DNA of 64,000 bases from Bradyrhizobium sp. SZCCT0153. GTDB taxonomy: Bacteria > Pseudomonadota > Alphaproteobacteria > Rhizobiales > Xanthobacteraceae. A program made the position numbers and the translations under genes. Positions 1 through 9,014 of this stretch are shown here, piece by piece. The notes under the pieces are model-generated. The model did no database searches and was not told the DNA's origin. It worked only from the letters and a program-made list of their open reading frames with translations. The DNA is taken from positions 62,001-126,000 of the forward strand of contig NZ_JAFCKS010000007.1 in NCBI RefSeq assembly GCF_018129995.1. Reading direction: 5' to 3'. How positions within the stretch are numbered: position 1 is the stretch's first letter; each line of letters starts with the position of its first letter.

Positions 1-157
1 TCCGTCCACGCAGGACGGTGCGCTTCTTGTCAACCTGGCGGTTGAGCTCGACATATTCTTCGGACAGGTCGAGGAGGCCGGTGATGTCGGCCGCGGAAAG
101 GCCCTCGATGCCCAGCAAATGCCGGTGGCCGAGGACGAAGGTCGATTTCGATGTCAT
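1..157 (-). CDS. pyrB: Aspartate carbamoyltransferase, N-terminal fragment
   Basis: The gene runs off the left edge; only the first 52 codons are present, read leftwards from an ATG at 157. The peptide begins MTSKSTFVLGHRHLLGIEGL and continues into a stretch ending KKRTVLRGR. This matches the start of the PyrB catalytic chain just ahead of its carbamoyl-phosphate-binding loop, which lies outside the window. PyrB condenses carbamoyl phosphate with aspartate in the first committed step of pyrimidine synthesis. The start is the first ATG of the frame and fits the usual N-terminus in Bradyrhizobium. The catalytic residues cannot be checked here. Confidence 0.85.
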   Translation of the reverse strand, partial: MTSKSTFVLGHRHLLGIEGLSAADITGLLDLSEEYVELNRQVDKKRTVLRGR

Positions 158-235
158 TAAAGCGAGAGCTATAGGCGGGGATGGCCGGGGGGGCAAGGGC
201 CAATGCCGGGGCGGGGAGTTATCCCCCGATCTGTC

Positions 236-345
236 ACCTTGTCGTCGGTGCGGGGCGATGCGAAGCATCGCACGATCATGCGGGCTCCCGTACCGGAGAA
301 TCTCGAGATTCCGGGTGCCGTCCTTCGGGCCGGCTCGGAATGACA
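236..345. repeat. Dispersed intergenic palindromic repeat
   Basis: This non-coding stretch between pyrB and the dipeptidase gene holds nested inverted repeats: GCGATGC/GCATCGC at 255-271 with a 3-base loop, and the 14-bp palindrome GAATCTCGAGATTC at 298-311 inside a CCGG...CCGG frame. It ends in the tail CGGAATGAC. I recall this palindrome and tail as a common dispersed element of Bradyrhizobium genomes, but only one copy of this type is in the window, so the family assignment is from memory. Confidence 0.55.
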
Positions 346-355
346 GGGGGAAGCG

Positions 356-1114
356 ATGCGTTTCGTTGGGCCAATTTTGATGTCATGTCTCGCGATTGCC
401 CTGGCCTCGTCCGCTCACGCCCAATCGCTTCCCGGCGGCTTCGTCTATCTGCGCGACATCGACCCCAGCATTGTCCAGGACATCCGCTACGCCAGCTCCA
501 ACAATTTCGTCGGCCGTCCACTCGCCGGGTACAACGCCGGCGAATGCGTGGTGAAGCGGGAGGTCGGCCTGCGGCTGAAGGCGGTGCAGCAGGAGCTGGC
601 GGCGCAAAACCTGTCGCTGAAGATGTTCGACTGCTACCGGCCGGCGCAGGCCTCGCTCGACATGGTGAAGTGGTCGCAGAATGGCCATGAGACCGCCGCC
701 GAGCGGCGCTACAATCCGAAGATTCCCAAGACCGAGTTGTTCCGTCTCGGCTACATCGCGAGCCGCTCGCAACATTCCACCGGGGCGGCGCTCGATCTCA
801 CTTTGGTCGACCTCAAAGCCGACAATTCCGCCAAATACGATTCGTCGAAAGCCTATGCCGATTGCACGGCGCCGGTCGAGGCCCGATTGCCGGAAGGCAG
901 CGTCGACATGGGCACCGGCTATGACTGCACGGACGCGAAGGGACATACGTCCGCACCGTCGATCAATTCGGACCAGCGCGCCTGGCGCAGGCGGCTGGTG
1001 GCTGCGATGGCCCGGCAAGGCTTTGTGAACTATGCGAAGGAGTGGTGGCACTTTTCGCTGCCGGGGGCGGGCGGGGCGGCCTATGATTTCCCGATTCCGC
1101 CGCGGACGAGGTAG
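356..1114 (+). CDS. Secreted D-alanyl-D-alanine dipeptidase, peptidase M15D (VanX/DdpX-like)
   Basis: A 252-residue zinc peptidase. Residues 1-23 form a signal peptide ending AHA-Q, so it should act in the periplasm. The M15 signature is complete: SQHSTGAALDL gives zinc ligands His140 and Asp147, and KEWWHF gives the general base Glu229 and third ligand His232. Arg95 in DCYRPAQ matches the substrate-binding Arg of VanX. The family cleaves D-Ala-D-Ala. In non-resistant bacteria (DdpX) this recycles cell-wall dipeptide rather than giving vancomycin resistance. Good Shine-Dalgarno AGGGGG precedes the ATG. It stands alone, with no vanH/vanA or ddp transporter genes beside it, so a housekeeping or nutritional role is more likely. 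Confidence 0.85.
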   Translation: MRFVGPILMSCLAIALASSAHAQSLPGGFVYLRDIDPSIVQDIRYASSNNFVGRPLAGYNAGECVVKREVGLRLKAVQQELAAQNLSLKMFDCYRPAQASLDMVKWSQNGHETAAERRYNPKIPKTELFRLGYIASRSQHSTGAALDLTLVDLKADNSAKYDSSKAYADCTAPVEARLPEGSVDMGTGYDCTDAKGHTSAPSINSDQRAWRRRLVAAMARQGFVNYAKEWWHFSLPGAGGAAYDFPIPPRTR

Positions 1115-1162
1115 ATCGTCATGAGAACGGCCCGGCGTGACGGTGCCAACGAAAGCGCTTGA

Positions 1163-1930
1163 ATGGACTCCCTCACTCCCGATCTCCCGCCGCTCACCGT
1201 GACGCCCGCGGCCGACGCGCGCGTCTGGAAATTCTGGGGCACCTCGCTCTGGGGCATCGTCATCTTCGCTGCGATGTTCGTCGGGCAGATCGGTGCCATC
1301 GTCTATCTGGTCTGGGTCGCTCGCGACCCCATCGACCTCACATCGATGCAGCACGTCGGCCGCGAGCCGGCGTCGCTCGCGTTTTCTGTCACGATGGGCC
1401 TGCCGGCGACGCTGGCCGCCGTGTGGCTGGCCATTCGCATCAAGAAGGCCTCCTTCGTCGACTATCTCGCGCTGCGCTGGCCGTCCTGGACACAGCTCCT
1501 GTTCGGCGCGGTCGGCCTCATTTTGCTCGTCGTGGCCTGGGAAACAATCTCGCGAAGCCTCGGCCGCGAGGCGACGCCGGGCTTCATGAGCGATCTGTTG
1601 AAATCGGGCCGCGACAAGGGCGCCGCAATGATGCTGCTGTTCGCGTTCAGCGTCGCAGCGCCGATGTCGGAAGAGGTTTTGGCGCGCGGCTTCCTCTATC
1701 GCGGCTGGTCGGCGAGCTTCCTGCGCGTGCCCGGCGCGATCATCCTGTCGTCATTGCTGTGGACGGTCGTGCATCTGCAATACGACCTGTATTTCCTCGC
1801 CGAGGTCTTCACCATCGGTCTCTGGTTCGGCTACATGCGCTACCGCGCGAACTCGCTCTGGCTCACGATCGTGCTGCATGCGCTGAACAATCTGACGGCG
1901 GTGGTGCTGACGATGTGGCTGGGGAGCTAG
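1163..1930 (+). CDS. CPBP family intramembrane metalloprotease (CAAX/Abi type)
   Basis: A 255-residue inner-membrane protein with about six to seven hydrophobic segments. The family motifs are present: EEVLARGFLYRG with the catalytic Glu170-Glu171 and Arg175, a second motif with His204 (TVVHLQYD), and a third with His239 (VLHALNN). These residues form the metal site of Rce1-like proteases. Bacterial members are associated with bacteriocin immunity, protein maturation or membrane-protein turnover; the substrate cannot be told from sequence. It follows the dipeptidase gene by 48 bp on the same strand, so co-transcription is possible but not shown. No peptide-bacteriocin gene was seen nearby. 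Confidence 0.8.
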   Translation: MDSLTPDLPPLTVTPAADARVWKFWGTSLWGIVIFAAMFVGQIGAIVYLVWVARDPIDLTSMQHVGREPASLAFSVTMGLPATLAAVWLAIRIKKASFVDYLALRWPSWTQLLFGAVGLILLVVAWETISRSLGREATPGFMSDLLKSGRDKGAAMMLLFAFSVAAPMSEEVLARGFLYRGWSASFLRVPGAIILSSLLWTVVHLQYDLYFLAEVFTIGLWFGYMRYRANSLWLTIVLHALNNLTAVVLTMWLGS

Positions 1931-1936
1931 GCACTC

Positions 1937-2023
1937 CGTCATTGCGAGCGCAGCGCAGCAATCCAGAATCCCTCCGCGGAGGCGGTCTGGATTGCTTCGT
2001 CGCAAGGGCTCCTCGCAATGACG
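1937..2023. repeat. 87-bp nested palindromic intergenic repeat
   Basis: A near-perfect cruciform lies between two convergent genes. The outer arms CGTCATTGCGAG (1937-1948) and CTCGCAATGACG (2012-2023) match exactly. The inner arms GCAATCCAGA (1958-1967) and TCTGGATTGC (1986-1995) also match, and the centre is the palindrome CCTCCGCGGAGG (1971-1982). In RNA it would form a strong hairpin serving both flanking genes. Elements with these exact ends are, from memory, among the most abundant intergenic repeats in Bradyrhizobium and Rhodopseudomonas. Confidence 0.8.
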
Positions 2024-2056
2024 AGGTGAGAGACGTGCGCTCGCAATGTCGAATGC

Positions 2057-2980
2057 TCAGGCCACCAGCGCGATCGCGATCGGCATGGTGATCGCCGCCA
2101 GGATCGTCTGCAGCGTGATGATCTGCGCCAGCAGTGGCGCGTCGCCGCCCATCTGGCGGGCCAGCACATAGGCGCTGGGCGAGGTCGGTACCGCCGCGCA
2201 GATCGCGACGATTGCGAGGCTGTTGCCGGAGAGGCCAAACCAGGCCGCCAGCACCAGTGCGATCACAGGCATCAGGACCAGCTTGAACACTACGCCGATG
2301 CTCGCGCTGACGCTCGGCCGGAGCAGGCCTTTGAGCTGCAGGCCGGCACCGGTGACGAGCAGGCCGATGGCGAGCGAGGAGCGGCCGAGCGCGTCCGCAA
2401 CTTCGTGCCAGATTTTCGGCAGCGGCAGATGGATCACATTGATGACGAGGCCGATGACGCAGGCCCAGATCAGGGGATTGCGGATCACCGTCATGACGAT
2501 CGTGCGCGCGGATTGTTTTTCGGGCGATGCATAGTGGGCGAGCACGGCGACGCTGAAGACGTTGACCAGTGGAATGATCGCGACCATCGCCACGGAGGCC
2601 AGCGCCAGCCCGACATCGCCGTACAGGTTGGCGGCGACCGACAGCGCCACATAGGTCTGCCAGCGGGTCGCGCCCTGGAAGATCGAGGTGAAGGCAGGTC
2701 CGTCGATGTCGAGCCGTGCCAGCGCCGGGCGGAGCGCCAGGCACAGCAGCGACATCGCGAGCGCGGACAGCAGCAGCGCGCCGCCGACGCCGGCGACCGG
2801 CACCCTGGACAGATCGGCCTTCACCAAGGTCTGGATCAGCAGCATCGGAAACAGCACGAAATAGGTCAGCCGCTCCAGCCCGTGCCATTGCGTGTCGAGC
2901 CGCATCAGGCTGCGCTTCAGCACCACGCCGAGCACGATGAGGATGAAGACCGGCAGCAGCGCCGCGATCACGACGGCCAT
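2057..2980 (-). CDS. AEC family transporter (auxin efflux carrier-like permease)
   Basis: A 307-residue integral membrane protein with about ten hydrophobic segments in the 5+5 arrangement of the AEC/Mem_trans family, and the central family pattern around TGAGLQLKGLL. Bacterial AEC proteins move small carboxylates such as malate or malonate; the substrate here is not predictable. It starts 3 bp after the ruvX stop on the same strand, so the two genes are very probably co-transcribed. The link looks like gene packing rather than shared function. It ends beside the palindromic repeat at 1937-2023, which could act as a terminator. Confidence 0.82.
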   Translation of the reverse strand: MAVVIAALLPVFILIVLGVVLKRSLMRLDTQWHGLERLTYFVLFPMLLIQTLVKADLSRVPVAGVGGALLLSALAMSLLCLALRPALARLDIDGPAFTSIFQGATRWQTYVALSVAANLYGDVGLALASVAMVAIIPLVNVFSVAVLAHYASPEKQSARTIVMTVIRNPLIWACVIGLVINVIHLPLPKIWHEVADALGRSSLAIGLLVTGAGLQLKGLLRPSVSASIGVVFKLVLMPVIALVLAAWFGLSGNSLAIVAICAAVPTSPSAYVLARQMGGDAPLLAQIITLQTILAAITMPIAIALVA

Positions 2981-2983
2981 GGA

Positions 2984-3475
2984 TCAGCCGGCCCCGGGGC
3001 TTGCGCGAAGATTGGCGAGACGGTCGAGCGCGCCTTGCAGGATGAAGATCGCGGCGTGCTCGTCGATCACCTCGGCGCGTTTGGCGCGGCTCACGTCCAT
3101 GCCGATCAATTCGCGTTCGACCGCGGCCGTCGACAGGCGCTCGTCCCAGAGGCCGATGGGGAGGGCGGTCAGGCCGGCGAGATTGCGGGCGAAGGCGCGG
3201 GTCGATTGCGCGCGCGGACCCTCGCTGCCGTCCATGTTGATGGGAAGGCCGAGCACGAAGCCGACGGCCTTGCGCTCGGTCGCGATCTCGAGCAGCCGGG
3301 CGGCATCCTGCTTGAACGCCTTGCGCTGGATGGTCTCGACGCCGGTCGCCAGCCGGCGGTCCGGATTGGACACGGCAACGCCGATGGTCTTGGTGCCGAG
3401 ATCAAGGCCGACCAACCCGCCGCGATCGGGCCAGTGGGTTGCAGCATCGACGAGAGGCAGGATAAGAGCCGGCAT
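2984..3475 (-). CDS. ruvX: YqgF/RuvX family pre-16S rRNA nuclease (putative Holliday junction resolvase)
   Basis: A 163-residue protein of the RNase H-like YqgF family, close to the usual length. GLDLGTKTIGVAVS carries the first catalytic Asp, GFVLGLPINMDGS the second conserved strand, and IGLWDERLSTAAVE and DEHAAIFILQ the later acidic positions. In E. coli the protein finishes the 5' end of 16S rRNA; older annotation calls it a Holliday junction resolvase. I chose ATG at 3475 (MPALILPLVDAA) over an in-frame start 48 bases upstream because it matches the usual N-terminus. It is followed by the AEC transporter and is divergent from a small membrane gene. Confidence 0.88.
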   Translation of the reverse strand: MPALILPLVDAATHWPDRGGLVGLDLGTKTIGVAVSNPDRRLATGVETIQRKAFKQDAARLLEIATERKAVGFVLGLPINMDGSEGPRAQSTRAFARNLAGLTALPIGLWDERLSTAAVERELIGMDVSRAKRAEVIDEHAAIFILQGALDRLANLRASPGAG

Positions 3476-3521
3476 GGGACTAGCGCTTATCACGCGTCGC
3501 GCTGCGGAGTGAACCCGGAAC

Positions 3522-3737
3522 ATGGATGCGCTGACATTATTCGGCTTGTTCGCCGTGTCCGCGATGCTGGTCTGCTATGCCATGGAGGATCGCAGCCACT
3601 GGTTCGTGCTGCTGTTCGCCGGTGCTTGCGCGCTCGGCTCGGCCTACGGCTTCCTGCAAGGCGCCTGGCCGTTCGGCCTGGTCGAGGCGGTCTGGGCCGT
3701 TGTCGCGCTGCGGCGATGGCATCTCAGGCCGCGATGA
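3522..3737 (+). CDS. Small two-helix membrane protein, unknown function
   Basis: A 71-residue protein with two hydrophobic segments (about residues 3-20 and 26-45, the second possibly extending to 62) and a basic C-terminus (RRWHLRPR). A purine-rich GGAGTGAA lies 7 bases before the ATG. It is divergent from ruvX (46 bp apart), and its last 14 bp overlap the end of the LysR gene on the opposite strand. I recognise it only as a type of small hypothetical protein found beside ruvX in Bradyrhizobium; no function can be assigned. Confidence 0.6.
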   Translation: MDALTLFGLFAVSAMLVCYAMEDRSHWFVLLFAGACALGSAYGFLQGAWPFGLVEAVWAVVALRRWHLRPR

Positions 3738-4614
3738 CGTCGTCATCCGTCTTCAGGCAGGCGGCAAAACCGCCGAGCGCGCTGGTTTGATGCCCGGCGC
3801 GGCGCTGGACGAACAGCGTCTCGACGCGCGCGTGCGCGGCGCCGAGCGTGTGCATCGACACGCTGCCGTTCATCGCGCTGAGTTCGACCACCGCGCGCGG
3901 CAGCAGCGTCACGCCCATGTCGGCGGCGACGCAGCCGATCATGCCGTCGAGCGTCCCGAGTTCGAAGCGCGCGGCCGAGGGCCAACCGAACTCGACGAAC
4001 ACCTGCTCGAGGCGCTGGCGATAGGTGCAGCCGGTGCGGAACACCAGCGCGGTCGGACCCGACTCCGGCGTGCCGGCGCGCAATTCGGCAAGCGAGCTCC
4101 AGCGCCGCGCGCTGACCAGCACCAGCTCTTCGCGGAAAGCGCTGGTCGCGAACAGGTCGGCATGCGCGATCGGTCCTGCGACGAAGGCGCCGTCGAGCGT
4201 GCCTTCGAGCACGCAATCGACGAGGTCGGCCGTGGGTGCCGTGCGCAGGCTCAGCCGCACGGCGGGAAAGCGGCGGTGGAAATCGGCGAGCAGGGGCGGC
4301 AGCCGCACCGCTGCGGTCGTCTCCATCGAGCCGATTGCGAGCGGTCCCTTGGGCTCGCCATCGTCGCGCGCGGCGAGCACGGCCTCGCGCGACAACGCCG
4401 CCATCCGTTGCGCGTAAGGCAAAAGGCGCTTGCCGGCGGCGGTGAGTGCCATGCCGCGGCTGTGGCGCTCGAACAGCGGCGTGCCGATCTCGGCTTCCAG
4501 CGCCTTGACGCGCTGGGTAACGTTGGATTGCACCGTGTTGAGCTCTTCGGCGGCGCGGGTGATGCCGCCGCTGCGGGCGACCGCGGCAAAGGTCTGGATG
4601 TCGCTGAGTTCCAT
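3724..4614 (-). CDS. LysR family transcriptional regulator
   Basis: A 296-residue LysR regulator. Residues 1-60 are the winged helix-turn-helix (MELSDIQTFAAVARSGG, then AAEELNTVQSNVTQRVKALE). From about residue 88 follows the periplasmic-binding-like effector domain (GPLAIGSMETTAAVRLPPLL). I chose ATG at 4614 because LysR proteins usually start right at this helix; the frame extends 13 codons further. It is divergent from two nitronate monooxygenase genes with a 97-bp gap, the classic LysR arrangement, so those are the likely targets. The effector is unknown. In the related NitR/YhaJ-like group it may be an aromatic or nitro compound, but that is inference. Confidence 0.88.
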   Translation of the reverse strand: MELSDIQTFAAVARSGGITRAAEELNTVQSNVTQRVKALEAEIGTPLFERHSRGMALTAAGKRLLPYAQRMAALSREAVLAARDDGEPKGPLAIGSMETTAAVRLPPLLADFHRRFPAVRLSLRTAPTADLVDCVLEGTLDGAFVAGPIAHADLFATSAFREELVLVSARRWSSLAELRAGTPESGPTALVFRTGCTYRQRLEQVFVEFGWPSAARFELGTLDGMIGCVAADMGVTLLPRAVVELSAMNGSVSMHTLGAAHARVETLFVQRRAGHQTSALGGFAACLKTDDDVIAA

Positions 4615-4711
4615 GGCTTCGTTTCGCTTTTGAGATGGCAGCGTTCGCAACAATTCATTTTTCGAGAATGCTAATCGCGACTAGTCTCGCTGTCCAGACG
4701 GGAGAGGGGCC

Positions 4712-5692
4712 ATGCCGATCGCGACGTCGCTGACCGCGCTGCTTCAGATCGAGCATCCCATCCTGCTGGCGCCGATGGATATCGTCGCAGGCAGCCGCCT
4801 CGTGGCAGCGGTGAGCCGCGCCGGCGGTTTTGGTATCTTGGGCGGAGGCTACGGCGAGAGGGAATGGCTGGAGCGCGAGACTGCGAAGCTCGCCGGCTTG
4901 TCCGCGCCGTTCGGGATCGGCTTCATCACCTGGAGCCTCGCCAAGCGGCCTGAACTTCTCGACATCGCGCTCGCCGCAAAACCATCCGCGATCATGTTGT
5001 CGTTCGGCGATCCCGCACCCTTCGCGGCCAGGATCAACTCCGCCGGTGCGCGCCTGATCTGCCAGGTGCAGGACGAGACGATGGCGCGGCAAGCGCTCGA
5101 TGCCGGCGCCGACGTCCTGATCGCACAGGGGACGGAGGCGGGCGGTCACGGCGCCTCGCGCACCACGATCGATCTCGTGCCCGCGATCGTCGATCTTGCC
5201 GCGGGCCGTGTGCCGGTGGTGGCGGCCGGCGGCATTGCCGATGGGCGCGGGCTTGCGGCCATGATGATGCTCGGTGCAGGCGGCGTGCTGCTCGGCACAC
5301 GCTTCTATGCGAGCCAGGAGGCCGACGGCGCGGACGAAGCCAAGCGGCGCATCTGCGCGGCAAACAGCGGCTCCACGGTGCGCGGCATCATCTTCGATCT
5401 CTCCCGCAACAATGTCTGGCCGGCGCCGTTTACCGGCCGGTGCCTCATCAACGATCACGCCAGACGCTGGATCGGCCGCGAGGTCGAACTGATGCAGAAT
5501 GTCGCCGCAGTCGGGGCCGACTATGCGGCTGCGAAGGCGGCCGGCAATTTCGACGTCGCCGCGGTGATCGCGGGCGAGGCTGTCGGCCTGATCCATGATA
5601 TTCCACCGGCGGCCGAGATCGTCGGGCGCATTGCCACCGAAGCCGAGCTGCATCTTGCTGGCCGACGCAACTTCATCGCCTCCGTCGCCTGA
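4712..5692 (+). CDS. Nitronate monooxygenase family flavoprotein (first of a pair)
   Basis: A 326-residue FMN-dependent TIM barrel of the NPD/2-nitropropane dioxygenase family. Signature segments are HPILLAPMDIVAG at the N-terminus, IAQGTEAGGHGAS (phosphate and active-site loop with the conserved His) and VPVVAAGGIADGRGLAAMM followed by LGAGGVLLGTRF, which bind the FMN phosphate. Members oxidise alkyl nitronates such as propionate 3-nitronate to carbonyl plus nitrite; others are enoyl reductases. It lies 18 bp upstream of a second, divergent-in-sequence paralogue and divergent from a LysR regulator. The two likely act together on nitro toxins, but the substrate is not known. Confidence 0.85.
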   Translation: MPIATSLTALLQIEHPILLAPMDIVAGSRLVAAVSRAGGFGILGGGYGEREWLERETAKLAGLSAPFGIGFITWSLAKRPELLDIALAAKPSAIMLSFGDPAPFAARINSAGARLICQVQDETMARQALDAGADVLIAQGTEAGGHGASRTTIDLVPAIVDLAAGRVPVVAAGGIADGRGLAAMMMLGAGGVLLGTRFYASQEADGADEAKRRICAANSGSTVRGIIFDLSRNNVWPAPFTGRCLINDHARRWIGREVELMQNVAAVGADYAAAKAAGNFDVAAVIAGEAVGLIHDIPPAAEIVGRIATEAELHLAGRRNFIASVA

Positions 5693-5710
5693 AACACAAG
5701 AGACACCACC

Positions 5711-6787
5711 ATGTGGCCCAACCGTCGACTGATTGATCTCTTCAAGACCGAATTCCCGATCGTGCTGGCGCCGATGGCCGGCGTGATGGATGCGGAACTG
5801 GTGATTGCCGTCGCGCAGGGCGGGGGGCTCGGCTCGCTGCCGAGCGCGATGCTGTCGCCGGAGAAGGCGCGGGAGCAGGTCAACATCATCCGCCAGCGCG
5901 TCTCCGCGCCGGTCAACATGAATTTCTTCTGCCACAAGCCGGTCGAGCTCACGGCCGAGGCGGAGGCCCGCTGGAAGCAGCGCCTCGCGAACTATTACCG
6001 GGAGCACGGTCTCGATCCTGCCGCACCCATCAATGCCGCGAACCGCGCCCCGTTCGACGCCGGCTTCTGCGAGGTGGTGGAGGAACTGAAGCCGGAGATC
6101 GTCAGTTTTCATTTCGGCCTGCCGGAGGACGCACTGCTCAAGCGGGTCAAGGCGGCCGGCTGTCTCGTCATCTCCTCGGCGACCACGGTGAAGGAAGCGG
6201 TCTGGCTCGAGCAGCACGGCGCTGATGCCATCATTGCGCAAGGCGCGGAGGCGGGCGGCCATCGCGGCATGTTCCTGACCGACAAGATCTCCGAACAGCC
6301 CGGCACCTTCGCGCTGGTGCCGCAGGTGGTCGACGCGGTGAAGGTGCCGGTGATCGCAGCCGGCGGCATCGCGGATGGCCGCGGCATCGCGGCGGCCTTC
6401 GCGCTCGGCGCGGCCGGCGTGCAGATCGGCAGCGCCTATCTGCGTTGTCCGGAATCCAAGGTCAGTGCAGCGGCCCGTGTGGCGCTGGCCGAGGGCCGGG
6501 ACGATTCCACCGTCATCACCAACGTCATGACCGGGCGGCCGGCGCGCGGTGTCCAGAACCGCCTGATGCGCGAGGCCGGTCCGATTTCGCCGGATGCGCC
6601 GCCATTTCCCCATGCCGCAACGGCGCTGGGACCGCTGAAGGCTGCGGCCGAGAAGCAGGGCAGGGTCGATTTCACCAATCTCTGGGCCGGCCAGGCCATT
6701 GCCCTGGGCCGCGAGGTCCCGGCGGCCGAATTGACCCGGGATCTCGCCAAATCGGCGCTGGCCCGCATGAAAGCACTGGGTGGATAG
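5711..6787 (+). CDS. Nitronate monooxygenase (second of a pair)
   Basis: A 358-residue paralogue of the upstream gene with the longer class I layout. It has PIVLAPMAGVMDAELV at the N-terminus, NMNFFCHK, then IIAQGAEAGGHRGMF with the active-site His, VPVIAAGGIADGRGIAAAF and ALGAAGVQIGSAYLRCPES for FMN binding, and a C-terminal LWAGQAIALGREVPA segment typical of bacterial NMO. It should convert nitronates, including the plant toxin propionate 3-nitronate, to carbonyl compounds with nitrite release. It follows the first gene by 18 bp in what is probably one transcript controlled by the divergent LysR protein. Confidence 0.88.
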   Translation: MWPNRRLIDLFKTEFPIVLAPMAGVMDAELVIAVAQGGGLGSLPSAMLSPEKAREQVNIIRQRVSAPVNMNFFCHKPVELTAEAEARWKQRLANYYREHGLDPAAPINAANRAPFDAGFCEVVEELKPEIVSFHFGLPEDALLKRVKAAGCLVISSATTVKEAVWLEQHGADAIIAQGAEAGGHRGMFLTDKISEQPGTFALVPQVVDAVKVPVIAAGGIADGRGIAAAFALGAAGVQIGSAYLRCPESKVSAAARVALAEGRDDSTVITNVMTGRPARGVQNRLMREAGPISPDAPPFPHAATALGPLKAAAEKQGRVDFTNLWAGQAIALGREVPAAELTRDLAKSALARMKALGG

Positions 6788-6790
6788 GGC

Positions 6791-6882
6791 GCGATGAGGT
6801 CCGAGAGGATCTCATCGCTTTAGGTTATTGTTTGCGCATGATCTTTTCGGAGAACCGCTGCGCACTTTTCCGGATCATGCGC
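6791..6882. repeat. Dispersed intergenic repeat with two hairpins
   Basis: Two consecutive perfect hairpins lie between the nitronate monooxygenase and gatC. Arms GCGATGAG/CTCATCGC are at 6791-6798 and 6811-6818. Arms GCGCATGATC/GATCATGCGC are at 6834-6843 and 6873-6882 around the sequence TTTTCGG...CACTTTTCC. I recall this TGATCTTTTCGG...TTTTCCGGATCATGC block as a very common dispersed element in Bradyrhizobiaceae. It may terminate the upstream transcript or sit in the gatC leader. Confidence 0.7.
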
Positions 6883-6955
6883 GCAGCGCCGGTTGCGGCG
6901 CAAAACCGGCCTCTGCTATACGGCACATGGGTTTTGCCGTGAGAGGCCTTATATA

Positions 6956-7243
6956 ATGTCCGTCGACGCCGCTACCGTCCGCCGCATCGCGCATCTGGCG
7001 CGCATTGCGGTTTCCGAGGGCGAGGTTCCGCATCTGCAGGGCGAGCTCAACGCCATGCTCGCCTTTGTCGAGCAGCTCTCGGAGGTCAATGTCGAGGGCG
7101 TGGAGCCGATGACCTCGGTCACCCCGATGCAGATGAAGAAGCGGCAGGACGTGGTCAATGACGGCGAGATCGCCGACGATATCGTTGCCAACGCGCCCGC
7201 GACCGAGGGTCACTTCTTCCTGGTGCCGAAGGTCGTCGAGTAA
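6956..7243 (+). CDS. gatC: Asp-tRNA(Asn)/Glu-tRNA(Gln) amidotransferase subunit C
   Basis: A 95-residue protein of normal GatC length. It starts MSVDAATVRRIAHLARIAVS, the typical helix that wraps round GatA, and carries FVEQLSEVNVEGVEPMTSV and ends FFLVPKVVE. GatC stabilises the GatAB complex that amidates Glu-tRNA(Gln) and Asp-tRNA(Asn). I chose ATG at 6956 rather than further upstream because it matches the family start. The gene is flanked on both sides by repeat hairpins and is followed by a small unknown gene before gatA. Confidence 0.93.
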   Translation: MSVDAATVRRIAHLARIAVSEGEVPHLQGELNAMLAFVEQLSEVNVEGVEPMTSVTPMQMKKRQDVVNDGEIADDIVANAPATEGHFFLVPKVVE

Positions 7244-7250
7244 TCTGCAT

Positions 7251-7300
7251 AGCGTTTTCGAGCGAAGTGGAAGCCGGTTCGCGTAAAGAAAACGCGTCAA
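7251..7300. repeat. Dispersed short hairpin repeat
   Basis: The sequence AGCGTTTTCGAGCGAAGTGG begins a 50-bp element whose arms GCGTTTTC (7252-7259) and GAAAACGC (7288-7295) pair exactly. It lies 8 bp after gatC and 27 bp before the next gene, inside the operon. From memory this is a frequent dispersed sequence in Bradyrhizobium, often paired with the TGATCTTTTCGG element that here lies on the other side of gatC. The hairpin could partly terminate or process the gatC mRNA. Confidence 0.65.
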
Positions 7301-7326
7301 ACTAAATAGTCTTAGGACGCCGTCCG

Positions 7327-7538
7327 ATGTGCATGCTTTGCGACGATGAGAAGGCCTATCAGGCCTACATGAACTATCTCGACAAGATGGAGCGGCAGGG
7401 CAAGGCTGCCGATCCCAACGTCGCCGTCAACGCCGTGCTCGACGAGATCGAGGCTGCTGCCAACGCCGCCGCCAAGAAAAAAGACGACCCGGCCAACGAC
7501 AAGACCCTGTCTCCGTTCTTCTGCAGCCCGATCAATAA

Positions 7539-7542
<4 letters not shown>
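7327..7542 (+). CDS. Small CxxC protein between gatC and gatA, unknown function
   Basis: A 71-residue acidic-amphipathic protein beginning MCMLCDDEKAYQAYMNYLDK. The two cysteines C2 and C5 form a CxxC pair at the extreme N-terminus, and a third Cys lies in the tail SPFFCSPINK. The middle is predicted helical and rich in Ala, Asp and Lys, with no signal peptide or membrane segment. Its stop overlaps the gatA start (ATGA), so translation is probably coupled to gatA. I do not know a function. Location suggests a role tied to the amidotransferase, or simply a passenger. Confidence 0.7.

Positions 7543-9010
<1,468 letters not shown>

Positions 9011-9014
<4 letters not shown>

Noticed and set aside
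2405..3790. A 461-codon plus-strand frame across the AEC and ruvX genes
   Set aside because: Antisense to two recognised genes and without any family motif.
4655..6613. A 652-codon open frame on the minus strand opposite both nitronate monooxygenases
   Set aside because: It is read against two clear enzymes with conserved motifs. Its sequence is His/Arg/Asp-rich and low in hydrophobic order, as expected from antisense of a GC-rich gene.
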